NCBI GenBank assembly: GCA_937903155.1
Contig: CALCZU010000047.1
Location: forward strand, 1-51,683
Direction of reading: 5' to 3'
Length of the DNA: 51,683 nt
Source of the DNA: an uncultured Bdellovibrionales bacterium
Lineage (GTDB): Bacteria; Bdellovibrionota; FAC87; UBA2466
The first letter of the stretch is position 1. Every line of letters starts with the position of its first letter. The notes under the pieces were generated by a model, which worked only from the letters and a program-made list of their open reading frames with translations, was not told where the DNA came from and ran no database searches. The position numbers and the translations under genes are program-made. Shown here piece by piece: positions 1-8,002 of the stretch.

Positions 1-402
1 ATTGCTGTGAAGAGAGCGATGCATGTTGTGTTTCGCTCGGACAATGCGAAAGGAAACACGTCTTTCACGAGAAAGAATCAAAGTATCCACTCCGTTCTTC
101 AGAAAGAGTCGAAGAGATTCTACATAAAACTCTACAAAGTCGCTATTTGCGGCAATCACATCCATATGTGTGTCAAAGCAAAGACCAAAGAAGGGTTTAA
201 GAATTTCCTCCGCGCCACCTCCGGTCAAATCGCAAAGCTCAGCAAGATAAAACTTTGGTCCTCCATCCCATATACCCGCATCATCGAATGGGGAAAAGCG
301 TTTAAAGAAGTCACTCAATATGTTCACAAGAATGAATTGGAAACGCTTGGCCTTATCCCCTACACGCCACGAAAACGGAAAAGACCGCAAGTGAACTTCT
401 GA
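1..402 (+). CDS. REP-associated tyrosine transposase (Y1/HUH), probably 5'-partial
   Basis: Single-strand transposase of the IS200/RAYT type, the family that mobilises REP palindromes. Counting from the GTG at base 7, the HUH motif NHIHM lies at residues 50-54 (H51, H53) and the likely catalytic tyrosine is Y105 in QYVHKN. The protein ends in a basic tail (PRKRKRPQ). The reading frame is open to base 1, and the family usually has more residues before RAMHVV, so the gene probably begins outside the window. A nearly identical copy lies in inverse orientation at the right edge (51398-51683). REP-like palindromes follow directly, as expected for a RAYT locus. Family assignment is firm; the start is not. 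Confidence 0.85.
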   Translation: MAVKRAMHVVFRSDNAKGNTSFTRKNQSIHSVLQKESKRFYIKLYKVAICGNHIHMCVKAKTKEGFKNFLRATSGQIAKLSKIKLWSSIPYTRIIEWGKAFKEVTQYVHKNELETLGLIPYTPRKRKRPQVNF

Positions 403-446
403 CTTCTATCGTGTCGTCACCGATAATTTAAGAGTGATGATTTGTA

Positions 447-512
447 GCCTCAACAGCATTCCTCACGCTACAACGAGATTGCTTCGTCGCTCCGCTCCTC
501 GCAACGACGGGG
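447..512 (+). repeat. REP-like palindrome next to left RAYT
   Basis: The stretch contains CAGCATTCCTCACGCTAC followed by a GC-rich imperfect hairpin (GCTTCGTCGCTCC with TCGCAACGAC). The same sequence recurs in inverse orientation at 51254-51354 beside the second transposase copy, where it is interrupted by an extra palindromic unit. Association of such palindromes with a RAYT gene is established for the family; the assignment here rests on the two copies and their position. Confidence 0.7.
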
Positions 513-554
513 GCCTTACGACAACATTTATGGGGAAGAACGCATGGAGGGCAG

Positions 555-689
555 AAAAATTTGAAATTGTGGGATTAAGCTGCGGCGGTCCTGGAATAGT
601 AGATGGCAACGCTTTGATCCGCAGCGCCATGTCGACACGCTCCGAAAAATCCTCTCTAAAATACAAGGATCCCACAATTTTAAATTTTT
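555..689. mobile_element. 135-bp element with 21-bp terminal inverted repeats (left copy)
   Basis: The ends 555-575 (AAAAATTTGAAATTGTGGGA plus T) and 669-689 are inverted repeats matching at 20 of 21 positions. Inside, GCTGCGG (579-585) can pair with CCGCAGC (619-625) around a loop containing CCTGGAATAGTAGATGG. A 166-bp relative with the same ends and inner core lies at 51062-51227. It carries no ORF, so it is a MITE-like or structured-RNA candidate. No target duplication was recognised. Confidence 0.65.
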
Positions 690-701
690 ATGCCCGTGCT
701 C

Positions 702-2348
702 TTACTTGCGAGCAGAGATCTGAAAATTCGGCGTCGAGGACAGAGGCTCGTAGCCTTCCAGAGGAATAGGCAAAGAAGCAAAGACCTCTGTTCGATCCTT
801 GGTATAGAAAAGTTTTCCGACAAGAATAACTAAATCCGAATTCTTGGGTTCTAAACATTCAGCGTTTAAATAGGGATTACATGATTCGTAGAGGCTTCTT
901 GTTTGCGGCCGCAGCTGCGTAAGTAAGTAACCTGCAGGAAAGTGAGGATAGAAGCTGATTGTTTTTTTCGATGCGGCTGCTTTTGTGAGCGCTGTTTGTA
1001 TTTCGGTTAAGTACTGAAACTTTTCGGGAGTTGTTTTCAAGTGTTTGAATGGGCCCGATTCTACGGTTTGAGTAAGTTCTGAGATTGAATCGTCTTGAAA
1101 TACAGTCTTGTATTGGAATCGAGCTAAGACTGCAGCCTGAATAAAAATTGGGAGAAAGACGAGAGGAAGGACCCAATCATTCTTTGTAAACGCCCACTCC
1201 GTGAAATAAGTTTTTAGGAGTAACGCTTGTAAGAAGATGAACGGAAGTATCAGGACGGTGGAACTCGCAGAGAAGCCGTTGATACTTGCGAAAGCTAGGC
1301 AAAGTCCGGCAGCGAAACAGGGAACCACGATTCCGATTGCGAATTTTTTGAAGAATGCGTCTTTCGCGAAAGGGATTGCGAGGACGAAGAAAAAAATTGC
1401 AGAATAGGCAACGTAATGGCTCGGACCGCCACCGCCTTGAGAGGCTCTGGTGGCGATAAAGATTAGAGACGTTAAAAGAACGGCAAAGAGAAAGCCGGCC
1501 AGCGGATTTTTTTTCACAGCGAAATAGTTTCCCACGCCTAGGAGAATGACTCCGAAAATTTGAGGCATTCTACGAGTGAATTCGGAAAGGATCTCCTGAA
1601 CCTTTGCCCATCCCATTGCGTGTCCCATTTCCGTCGCGTTTTTAAGATTCCAAGTAAAAACCGCGGCATAATCTTCGAAGTTGGCCGGAAGGATCGCGTA
1701 AAACACAAGCAGCGTGAAGACGACCCCTGAGAGATAATTTAGAAGTGCTTTTAAGCAATTTCCTTTCATCAGGTACATTAGCGGGAATACAAAAAATCCG
1801 ACGGCTACAGCGATTGGCGGGAACGCGACAATTGCGAATGCATGTAGCAATCCCGATCCGAAAAGCCAGGGACCCGTAAGGCCCGACCTTATCAGTACCC
1901 ATAAAATTCCGATGAAATAAAAACCGATGCTGAGGGTTTGGCTCGTTAAATTGGGGATCCCATCCGGAATAAAAAGTAAAAATAGTGCAGCGGGGAGCAG
2001 CGCCAATGCGCTTGAGAAATTTTCGAACAGAGATTTTGCAATGAGCAGCGAGACCCCTAAAGAGAAAACGAAATACAGATGGCGAAAATACAAGACGACA
2101 CTGGAGTTTTCAGAATTAAAAAAGTGAAAGAGTCGACTCAAAGGGATTAAGAAGATTGCTGAGGATTGAGCCATTGAGAAATCGTCGAGAAAAGGCTTAT
2201 CCCCTAAAACAAATCGATACGGGAGCGCTACCGTAAAAGCTTCGTCCGTAAAATCGACTCCCCAAAAAAGTCGCACGTAGGTAAGAATAGCGGCGAAGAG
2301 GAAGCAAAGCGTCGCGATAGTGTTCAAGGTCATTCTCGACTTCGTCAT
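702..2348 (-). CDS. Polytopic membrane GT-C-type glycosyltransferase-like protein
   Basis: A 548-residue protein with about ten hydrophobic segments and a short soluble C-terminal domain. Just after the first helix comes VDFTDEAF, an acidic pair in the first extracytoplasmic loop as in GT-C (PMT/ArnT-like) enzymes that use polyprenyl-linked sugars. The C-terminal region holds FYPHFPAGYL. Both motifs recur in the 573-residue paralogue at 8003-9724, so the two genes flank the glycan region as a pair. It starts with ATG at 2348, without an obvious Shine-Dalgarno site, divergent from the wecE-like gene. GT-C membership is inferred from topology and the DE motif; donor and acceptor cannot be read from sequence. 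Confidence 0.65.
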   Translation of the reverse strand: MTKSRMTLNTIATLCFLFAAILTYVRLFWGVDFTDEAFTVALPYRFVLGDKPFLDDFSMAQSSAIFLIPLSRLFHFFNSENSSVVLYFRHLYFVFSLGVSLLIAKSLFENFSSALALLPAALFLLFIPDGIPNLTSQTLSIGFYFIGILWVLIRSGLTGPWLFGSGLLHAFAIVAFPPIAVAVGFFVFPLMYLMKGNCLKALLNYLSGVVFTLLVFYAILPANFEDYAAVFTWNLKNATEMGHAMGWAKVQEILSEFTRRMPQIFGVILLGVGNYFAVKKNPLAGFLFAVLLTSLIFIATRASQGGGGPSHYVAYSAIFFFVLAIPFAKDAFFKKFAIGIVVPCFAAGLCLAFASINGFSASSTVLILPFIFLQALLLKTYFTEWAFTKNDWVLPLVFLPIFIQAAVLARFQYKTVFQDDSISELTQTVESGPFKHLKTTPEKFQYLTEIQTALTKAAASKKTISFYPHFPAGYLLTQLRPQTRSLYESCNPYLNAECLEPKNSDLVILVGKLFYTKDRTEVFASLPIPLEGYEPLSSTPNFQISARK

Positions 2349-2491
2349 TAATGCACCGTGCAGTCCACTAGCAAAGATTTGAAATAATGCGCCTTTCGCC
2401 TTATTTCTTTCACGCTTTAGTCACAATTCAAAAGAACCGAAAAGAAGATATCGACCTTTCAGAGGCGATTTACGCACCTCGAGACAATTTT

Positions 2492-3643
2492 ATGAGCAAA
2501 ATCCCCTTTAATAAACCGTTTTTTAGCGGCAAAGAGTTAACCTACATCCAAAAAGCGCTCGAACAGCTTCACATCTCAGGTGACGGCCCTTTTACAAAGC
2601 AATCCCAATCCTTTTTAGAAAAAACTCTAGGAACTCAAAAAGTACTTCTTACGACGTCATGTACTGACGCGCTTGAAATGTGCGCGCACCTTCTCGACTT
2701 CGGCCCCGGAGACGAATTCATCGTTCCTTCTTTCACCTTTGTTTCTACGGCAAATGCGTTTGCACTTTTAGGAGCGAAGCCGGTTTTCTGTGATATTCGA
2801 AAAGACACTTTGAATTTAGACGAAAGAAAACTAGAAAAATTGATTACGCCAAAAACGAAAGCAATCGTCGTTGTTCACTATGCCGGTGTTGCATGTGAAA
2901 TGGACAAAATTATGGAGATTGCAAATCGCCATCAGATTCCAGTCGTCGAAGACAATGCTCACGGGCTTTTTGGAAAATACAAAGGAAAATTCCTAGGCAC
3001 TTTCGGTGCGCTTGCGACTCAAAGCTTTCATGAGACAAAAAATATCAGCTGCGGCGAAGGCGGCGCCCTTCTCATCAACGATAAGAAGTACATCGAAAGA
3101 GCCGAAATTCTGCGAGATAAAGGAACCAATCGCAGCAAGTTTATGAAGGGAATGGTCGATAAATATACTTGGGTCGACGTGGGATCGAGTTACCTCGTTT
3201 CAGATATCTTGGCTGCGGTTCTTTGGGCACAACTTGAGACCTACGAATGGATTCAAACTCAAAGAAAAAACCTTTGGGAGAATTATTTTAAATCACTCTC
3301 GAGCTGGGCCAATGTGAACGGTGTGGAATTGCCCTACGTTCCTAAAAACTGCGACCAGGCTTATCATATGTTTTACATCAAACTGCCATCGCTCGAAACG
3401 CGAGACAGTTTAATCGAATCTTTAAGAGCTCAGAATATCTTCCCCGTATTTCACTACATCCCTCTTCACTCGTCTCCTATGGGGCGCAAATTAGGCGGAG
3501 AGAAAACAGTTTGCCCGGTGACAGATGAAACTTCTGACACCCTACTCAGGCTTCCTTTTTTCAATACCATGACTGCCCAGGACGTCGAAAGAGTTGTAAA
3601 AGCAGTAACAGCTTTTGAAATGCCGACCCAGATGGCAGCTTAG
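2492..3643 (+). CDS. wecE: dTDP-4-amino-4,6-dideoxygalactose transaminase (WecE/RffA-like)
   Basis: PLP-dependent DegT/DnrJ/EryC1 aminotransferase that converts dTDP-4-keto-6-deoxyglucose to the 4-amino sugar with glutamate as donor. The sequence follows E. coli WecE along its whole length: IPFNKPF at the N-terminus, SCTDALEM, PSFTFVSTANAF, VVHYAGVACEMD, VVEDNAHG (D154), SFHETKN with the PLP lysine at K183, GEGGA, KGTNRS and VFHYIPLHSSP. The frame is open from 2387, but homology begins at the ATG at 2492 (383 residues), chosen here as the start. The stop overlaps the convergent SGNH gene by 4 bases. The product could feed the NeuD-like acyltransferase at 5545. Confidence 0.88.
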   Translation: MSKIPFNKPFFSGKELTYIQKALEQLHISGDGPFTKQSQSFLEKTLGTQKVLLTTSCTDALEMCAHLLDFGPGDEFIVPSFTFVSTANAFALLGAKPVFCDIRKDTLNLDERKLEKLITPKTKAIVVVHYAGVACEMDKIMEIANRHQIPVVEDNAHGLFGKYKGKFLGTFGALATQSFHETKNISCGEGGALLINDKKYIERAEILRDKGTNRSKFMKGMVDKYTWVDVGSSYLVSDILAAVLWAQLETYEWIQTQRKNLWENYFKSLSSWANVNGVELPYVPKNCDQAYHMFYIKLPSLETRDSLIESLRAQNIFPVFHYIPLHSSPMGRKLGGEKTVCPVTDETSDTLLRLPFFNTMTAQDVERVVKAVTAFEMPTQMAA

Positions 3644-4758
3644 TTCTGAGTCACTTTTGGATTTAGATAGTTATGAATTTGTTCTGCAACGAAATTATTT
3701 CCAGCGTTGGTCATATGACCGTGTCCCACGGTACCGTCCGAATTCGGGTAACTGAAATAAAACGTATCAAATTCTGCCTTGCGATTCGACTTAGCTTCTC
3801 TCAGTGCCTCGGTAATATCTAAAACCTCAAGTGAGTTTTCTTTGGCGCAGGCGACCACTTTTTCGAGTACTTGTCCGTCTGCTGGGTCGAGTTCATAAAA
3901 TGGCTGCGGCAAAAGAATCGTGCGGATATTTTTTTCGCGACTCATTTCTGAAATTAATTTCACGATGTGACAAGAGACGGCTTCGGGTTCGTCGTGCGTC
4001 GATGCCACTTTTCGGTCAGGTAATTTAATACTCCACCAATAGTTCGGAGCGAGTCGCTCCATCAAGAAGGAAAAGAAGGCACTTTTTCCAACCACCCGGT
4101 GGAGGAAAGGGAGATTCATTTCGTGGATGTCTTTGGGTTTTGGAAGGGGAACGCCTTTCAATTCAAAAACTCCATTTTCTGTTTCAAAATAGGGTTTTGG
4201 GTCGTCGGCAAACGTGTCGGCAATAAATTTATCCCGGGAACGTGGAATATCGTATGACGTAAAACTATAAATCAACGTCGAAGGTTGATAGATGTCGACG
4301 AGTTGCTTTGCACGCAAATACGATTGGTCCATTCCATAGCCGCACATTCCAGCATTCAGTACGCGAGTACCCGACTTGGCTTCGAGATGACTCGGCCAAG
4401 ATTCTTCGTTAGAGGCTTGATCTCCGAAAACAAAGGAGTCTCCCACGGCTAAAATCGGCGGGAGTTTTGAATCGACTTTGTTTTGAACGGAGTTGATTCG
4501 GATTCCATGGTCTCGAGTCGTCACTCGAGTTCGGTAATTATTTCGTCTTTCGGTGACATTTGATTCAGAGACCCAGCCCAGCGTTTCGTCAAAAGTGACG
4601 AGGCAAGTTGCCGCTTTTGTTTTTCGAAACTTGACAAAGTAATTGTCGAAGTCGAGTAACTCATGTCTTCTCAGTCTCAAAAAGACTTCTCCGAAGAAGA
4701 TCAGTGTGCCTAAGGAAAACACCACGATGACGCTGATAAAGAACGTTTTTTTGTTCAT
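3640..4758 (-). CDS. SGNH/GDSL-hydrolase-like envelope protein
   Basis: A 372-residue protein with one N-terminal membrane anchor (residues 6-25) and an outside domain. AVGDSFVFGD is the GDS block with the nucleophile serine, NAGMCGYGMDQ fits the second (glycine) block, and GHGHMTNAGN near the end supplies the histidine block. Such SGNH proteins in sugar clusters often add or remove O-acyl groups on polysaccharides, a role the glycan neighbours make plausible here. Start ATG at 4758 is preceded by GGAG at good spacing. The exact substrate is unknown. Confidence 0.7.
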   Translation of the reverse strand: MNKKTFFISVIVVFSLGTLIFFGEVFLRLRRHELLDFDNYFVKFRKTKAATCLVTFDETLGWVSESNVTERRNNYRTRVTTRDHGIRINSVQNKVDSKLPPILAVGDSFVFGDQASNEESWPSHLEAKSGTRVLNAGMCGYGMDQSYLRAKQLVDIYQPSTLIYSFTSYDIPRSRDKFIADTFADDPKPYFETENGVFELKGVPLPKPKDIHEMNLPFLHRVVGKSAFFSFLMERLAPNYWWSIKLPDRKVASTHDEPEAVSCHIVKLISEMSREKNIRTILLPQPFYELDPADGQVLEKVVACAKENSLEVLDITEALREAKSNRKAEFDTFYFSYPNSDGTVGHGHMTNAGNNFVAEQIHNYLNPKVTQN

Positions 4759-4870
4759 TTGGATCTCCGCGTTTTCAGTCTGAAAATGGATTGGTGGAAA
4801 GGGGTAGCTAGAACTCTATTTTACCGCTTTATGTTAAAAATAGAAAGTCGGCGATGCTGCAGCATTCCAA

Positions 4871-5548
4871 TTAGAAGGATTTTGCTGAGTCCGGACCGCA
4901 ATTTAGGATGAGATCTAGAATAGATACGCCGTGGACAAACGGGGGATAGAGTTGCGAGTATTCAGGATACTTAGAATAGTCGATATACTCTAACTGGATT
5001 TGATTTTCTTTAAACTTCTCAGGCTCGATGTAGTTTTTTCCGGCAGGCCCAGAAAGATAGCTCGTTGCTCCAACTTTTTTTAAGAGCATGATGAGCTTGT
5101 CTTGGCGTGCACCCTGCAGATCAAAATCGGAAGCATTGAGAAACCGCGTCTTTCCAATTCCTAAAATCTCTTTCGAGATAGTTTGAATCGTCCACTGATT
5201 AAATTCAGAAAGAGACTGCCATTTTTTTTTCAGAAAAATCTCCTCAAAAAAGGGTGCATGGGTTTTAAAGTGTGCTGCTTCTTTGTAATTGGCTTGAATC
5301 TTTCCCCAATGAGATTTTTGCCAGTCGGACGACTCAATTTTCACTTCCTCAATCAAACGATGAATTTTCGAACCGACGGGAATGGTGATCCACTCTAATC
5401 CCTTCGGAGTTTTGATCTGATTGCGGTTTCTCCAATCATTCTTCGTGAATTGCACATTGTCGTAGAAAACGAAAACATCACTCTGGCGAATGATATCGAA
5501 GTAACCTTTCCAAGGAAGGTAGTTAGACTGAAGAACGGCGACTTTCAT
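4871..5548 (-). CDS. WbqC-like family protein
   Basis: A 225-residue soluble protein with the WbqC family hallmarks: VAVLQSNYLPWKGYFD at the N-terminus, FVFYDNVQFTKNDWRNRN, and YIDYSKYPEYSQLYPPF near the end. Members occur in O-antigen and other sugar clusters next to aminotransferases and acyltransferases; their reaction is not firmly known to me. The start overlaps the stop of the upstream NeuD-like gene (ATGA, 5545-5548), so the two are probably translationally coupled and act in one pathway. Confidence 0.82.
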   Translation of the reverse strand: MKVAVLQSNYLPWKGYFDIIRQSDVFVFYDNVQFTKNDWRNRNQIKTPKGLEWITIPVGSKIHRLIEEVKIESSDWQKSHWGKIQANYKEAAHFKTHAPFFEEIFLKKKWQSLSEFNQWTIQTISKEILGIGKTRFLNASDFDLQGARQDKLIMLLKKVGATSYLSGPAGKNYIEPEKFKENQIQLEYIDYSKYPEYSQLYPPFVHGVSILDLILNCGPDSAKSF

Positions 5549-6123
5549 TTTTGATCACTTTTCACAAGGCTCCCCGCCTTAACAAAACTATTTGCTTCGA
5601 GAGTCACTCCGTCCACGATCACAGCACCCGCTCCAATAAAAGATCCCGCTCCTATTTTCGCAAAACCGCAGATAATAGCGCCCGGTGAAATAAAAACGTT
5701 GTCTCCGATCACGCAGTCATGATTGATGACGGCTCCCGGCCAAACCACGCAGCCCTTTCCTAACCGACCGGTTTCATCCAAATAGGCTGTGGCCATCAGG
5801 ATACTCCCTTCGCCGATTTCAGATCGATCGCTGACGTGACTCTTAGGATGAATGAGCTTTGCAAGTTCGTAGCCTTTCTCTTTTACCCGTAGCATGGCCT
5901 CAGCGCGAGCGGAGAGGTTTTTATATCCAATTCCAATCGCGATTGTCGTAGACGAAGGGGAGTTCGCTTTTGAGAAATCTAAAAAACTTCCAAGCGTCTT
6001 CGAAGAAGTTTCGAAGTCGTCGATAAATCCGATGATTTCGTGCCCGCACTCTCGAGCCATTCTTCCGACAAGAATTGCATAATCTTTAGAACCATAAATT
6101 GCGACACGCTGCTTGCTAGACAT
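5545..6123 (-). CDS. NeuD/PglD-like sugar O- or N-acyltransferase
   Basis: A 192-residue left-handed beta-helix acyltransferase. The N-terminal half is a nucleotide-sugar-binding Rossmann-like part (VAIYGSKDYA, IIGFIDDF). The C-terminal half has hexapeptide repeats (IGEGSIL, LGKGCVVWPGAVINHDCVIG, IGAGSFIGAGAVI). His in NHDCVIGDN matches the catalytic base position of PglD. The ATG at 6123 is chosen because GGAGG (6131-6135) lies seven bases upstream; a TTG further out has no such site. With a WecE-type enzyme nearby, N-acylation of a 4-amino sugar is the likely job, but NeuD-type O-acylation is possible. Confidence 0.8.
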   Translation of the reverse strand: MSSKQRVAIYGSKDYAILVGRMARECGHEIIGFIDDFETSSKTLGSFLDFSKANSPSSTTIAIGIGYKNLSARAEAMLRVKEKGYELAKLIHPKSHVSDRSEIGEGSILMATAYLDETGRLGKGCVVWPGAVINHDCVIGDNVFISPGAIICGFAKIGAGSFIGAGAVIVDGVTLEANSFVKAGSLVKSDQK

Positions 6124-6162
6124 ACTCTGCCCTCCTCTCAATTATGATATACTTTTATCACC

Positions 6163-7143
6163 ATGTCCGTTCTGGAATATTCGATCATAGTTCCGATTTT
6201 TAACGATGGTTCCCTCGCCCGAGATTTCTGCATAGAGTTAGAAACTTCTTTTAAAGAGGCTTTGAAACTCCCAACTCTCAGCGATGTTTTGGAGCTTATC
6301 TTCGTCAACGATGGCAGTAGTAACGACTCTCAAACCCATCTCGAAAATTTAAGAAATGAATTTAATTTTGTTCGAGTGATTGAGCTCAGCCGTAATTTTG
6401 GACAACATATTGCGCTCACCTGCGGCTACGAAAAGGCGAAGGGGAAGTACGTTGCAAGCCTGAACGTCGATCTCGAAGATCCACCCAAATACATTTTAAC
6501 GTTAATTGAATACTTAAAGAAAAATAATCACGACATCGTTACCTCCCTCAGGACCAATCGCAAGCCCGAATTCCTCCGAGATCTGCTCTCCAAAAGTTTT
6601 CATTCTATTTTAAATACGCTGACCGGTTTTCAATTGCCGACAAATTGTTCCACTTTGAGAGTCATGACTCGCCAGTTCATCGACGCATACTGTAAATTAA
6701 ACGAAAGCTCACGCTACTTACCAGGACTGGAAAGCTGGCTTGGCTTTTCCCACGGCTACCTGCCGACGGAACAACGTCCCAGAAGCGCGGGAAAAAGCAG
6801 TTACACTTTAAAAAGACGTCTCAGAATGGCTTTTACGTCGATTATCTCGTTCTCCGATATGCCCCTGAGACTCTGCGTGTACTTTGGTCTCTTCGTCGCC
6901 TTTACTGGCTTTCTCCTCGCTTCTTTACTCATTATCGAAAAACTTTTCTTTGTGAACTTACGACCTGGATATACGAGCACCATCGCCGTCATTGTGTTTT
7001 TCTCAGGCATGCAGATGGCTGTTTTAGGTGTCGTCGGCCTCTATGTCGGCCGAATTTTACGAGAAGTTCAACAACGGCCGGTTTATTTAGTGAAAAGTGA
7101 CTTTGAACAAAAGAGGACCTATGTCCAGCTCCACGGCACTTGA
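6163..7143 (+). CDS. GT2 glycosyltransferase, DPM1/ArnC/GtrB type, with C-terminal membrane helices
   Basis: A 326-residue enzyme. The N-terminal GT-A domain has YSIIVPIFND, IFVNDGSSND, LSRNFGQH and NVDLEDPP (acidic residues D103 and D106). Two membrane segments follow at about 236-260 and 270-297. This architecture belongs to enzymes that load a sugar on undecaprenyl phosphate, which would supply the donor for the GT-C-like proteins nearby. A TATACT box at 6148-6153 lies only ten bases before the ATG and no Shine-Dalgarno site is visible, so the message may have almost no leader. The 3' end overlaps the PhyH gene by 23 bases. Confidence 0.85.
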   Translation: MSVLEYSIIVPIFNDGSLARDFCIELETSFKEALKLPTLSDVLELIFVNDGSSNDSQTHLENLRNEFNFVRVIELSRNFGQHIALTCGYEKAKGKYVASLNVDLEDPPKYILTLIEYLKKNNHDIVTSLRTNRKPEFLRDLLSKSFHSILNTLTGFQLPTNCSTLRVMTRQFIDAYCKLNESSRYLPGLESWLGFSHGYLPTEQRPRSAGKSSYTLKRRLRMAFTSIISFSDMPLRLCVYFGLFVAFTGFLLASLLIIEKLFFVNLRPGYTSTIAVIVFFSGMQMAVLGVVGLYVGRILREVQQRPVYLVKSDFEQKRTYVQLHGT

Positions 7144-7900
7144 GATTAAGAAAGTCGTTGAACAAGAAGGATATTACATCCAGGAGAACACCCTCTCTCC
7201 CGATTTCGCAAAACGGGCAAAACTCGAATTAATTGCAGCGATTGAAAAAGAAATGAAATGGCACGGCCATTCGCAATATTCCGACTACGGGATGGTGCTT
7301 CTGTGTTCACTCTACGGCGGAAGTTTTTTAGAATTACTCGCAAATGAAAAGCTCATGACTCCGTTCAATGCGGTATTAGGAAAAGGTTGCATTATTTACG
7401 CGTATACTTCTTCCTCGATGCCCCCTGCCGGAAAAAATTATTCTACGCGGATTCACGTCGATTGTCCGAGACTTATCCCGGAGTATATCACGAATATGGG
7501 AGCCACTATTTTGCTCGATGACTTTACCGAAGACAATGGTGCTACTTGGTTTTTACCCCGCAGCCAAAATCAAATCACGCCTCCCACGGAAGAAGATTTT
7601 TACAAATCTGCTAAGAGACTCATCGCCCCTGCCGGAAGCGTTTTGTTTTTTAACGCCCGCCTCTGGCATTCGGGAGGGATCAATAAAACAAATCTCTGGC
7701 GCCATGCTTTAACGATCAATATGTGCCGGCCTTTTATGAAGCAAAGAATTGATATTCCTCGCGCTATGAAAGGCATGGACCTCAGTCACGTGCCCGAAGC
7801 AACGCTTCAAAAACTAGGATTTTTGGCGCAAGTGCCTTCGAACTACGACGAGTACTACCTGCCGGCAGAAAAACGCTTGTATAAACAGCCTGCCGAGTAG
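7121..7900 (+). CDS. Phytanoyl-CoA dioxygenase (PhyH) family Fe(II)/2-oxoglutarate oxygenase
   Basis: A 259-residue protein with the double-stranded beta-helix metal triad: H112-x-D114 in RIHVDCPR and H183 in LWHSGGINKT, plus an arginine (R194) in place for binding 2-oxoglutarate. FLPRSQN also fits the family. Start at the ATG at 7121 is preferred because AGAGGA lies upstream; an in-frame ATG at 7097 lies deeper in the GT2 gene. The 23-base overlap with the GT2 gene implies coupling, so hydroxylation of a sugar or lipid-linked intermediate is plausible. Substrate unknown. Confidence 0.78.
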   Translation: MSSSTALEIKKVVEQEGYYIQENTLSPDFAKRAKLELIAAIEKEMKWHGHSQYSDYGMVLLCSLYGGSFLELLANEKLMTPFNAVLGKGCIIYAYTSSSMPPAGKNYSTRIHVDCPRLIPEYITNMGATILLDDFTEDNGATWFLPRSQNQITPPTEEDFYKSAKRLIAPAGSVLFFNARLWHSGGINKTNLWRHALTINMCRPFMKQRIDIPRAMKGMDLSHVPEATLQKLGFLAQVPSNYDEYYLPAEKRLYKQPAE

Positions 7901-7909
7901 ACTCTACTT

Positions 7910-7999
7910 TGCTCTGTTGAAAAGAGATTAGAGATCTGTCATTGCCGCGGGTGCTACGCACCCTCGCAATGACGGATTTTCGATCTTTTCAACAGAGCA
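7910..7999. mobile_element. 90-bp MITE-like palindromic element with 9-bp target duplication
   Basis: Perfect terminal inverted repeats TGCTCTGTTGAAAAGA (7910-7925) and TCTTTTCAACAGAGCA (7984-7999) are flanked by the direct repeat ACTCTACTT (7901-7909 and 8000-8008), a probable target duplication. Inside lies a second hairpin, GTCATTGC (7938-7945) with GCAATGAC (7966-7973), enclosing GGGTGC/GCACCC. The inner hairpin resembles REP sequences elsewhere in the window. The right copy of the duplication contains the stop codon of the minus-strand gene, so insertion occurred exactly between two convergent genes. It may also act as a two-way terminator. The CTGTTG ends recall IS6-type ends, but that link is weak. 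Confidence 0.75.
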
Positions 8000-8002
8000 A
8001 CT

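Larger units (their letters stand above)
403..701. other. Non-coding stretch downstream of the left transposase
   Basis: About 300 bases hold no convincing gene. They contain a REP-like palindrome (447-512) and a 135-bp element with terminal inverted repeats (555-689), both listed separately. An open frame of 111 codons crosses the stretch, but it runs through both repeats and has no recognisable domain. Confidence 0.6.

Noticed and set aside
434..769. Plus-strand frame of 111 codons after the left transposase
   Set aside because: It runs through the REP and TIR repeats and into the 3' end of the GT-C-like gene, with no family match.
4854..4865. 12-bp palindrome ATGCTGCAGCAT near the end of the WbqC gene
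   Set aside because: Isolated, no T-tract, no second copy seen; chance is a sufficient explanation.
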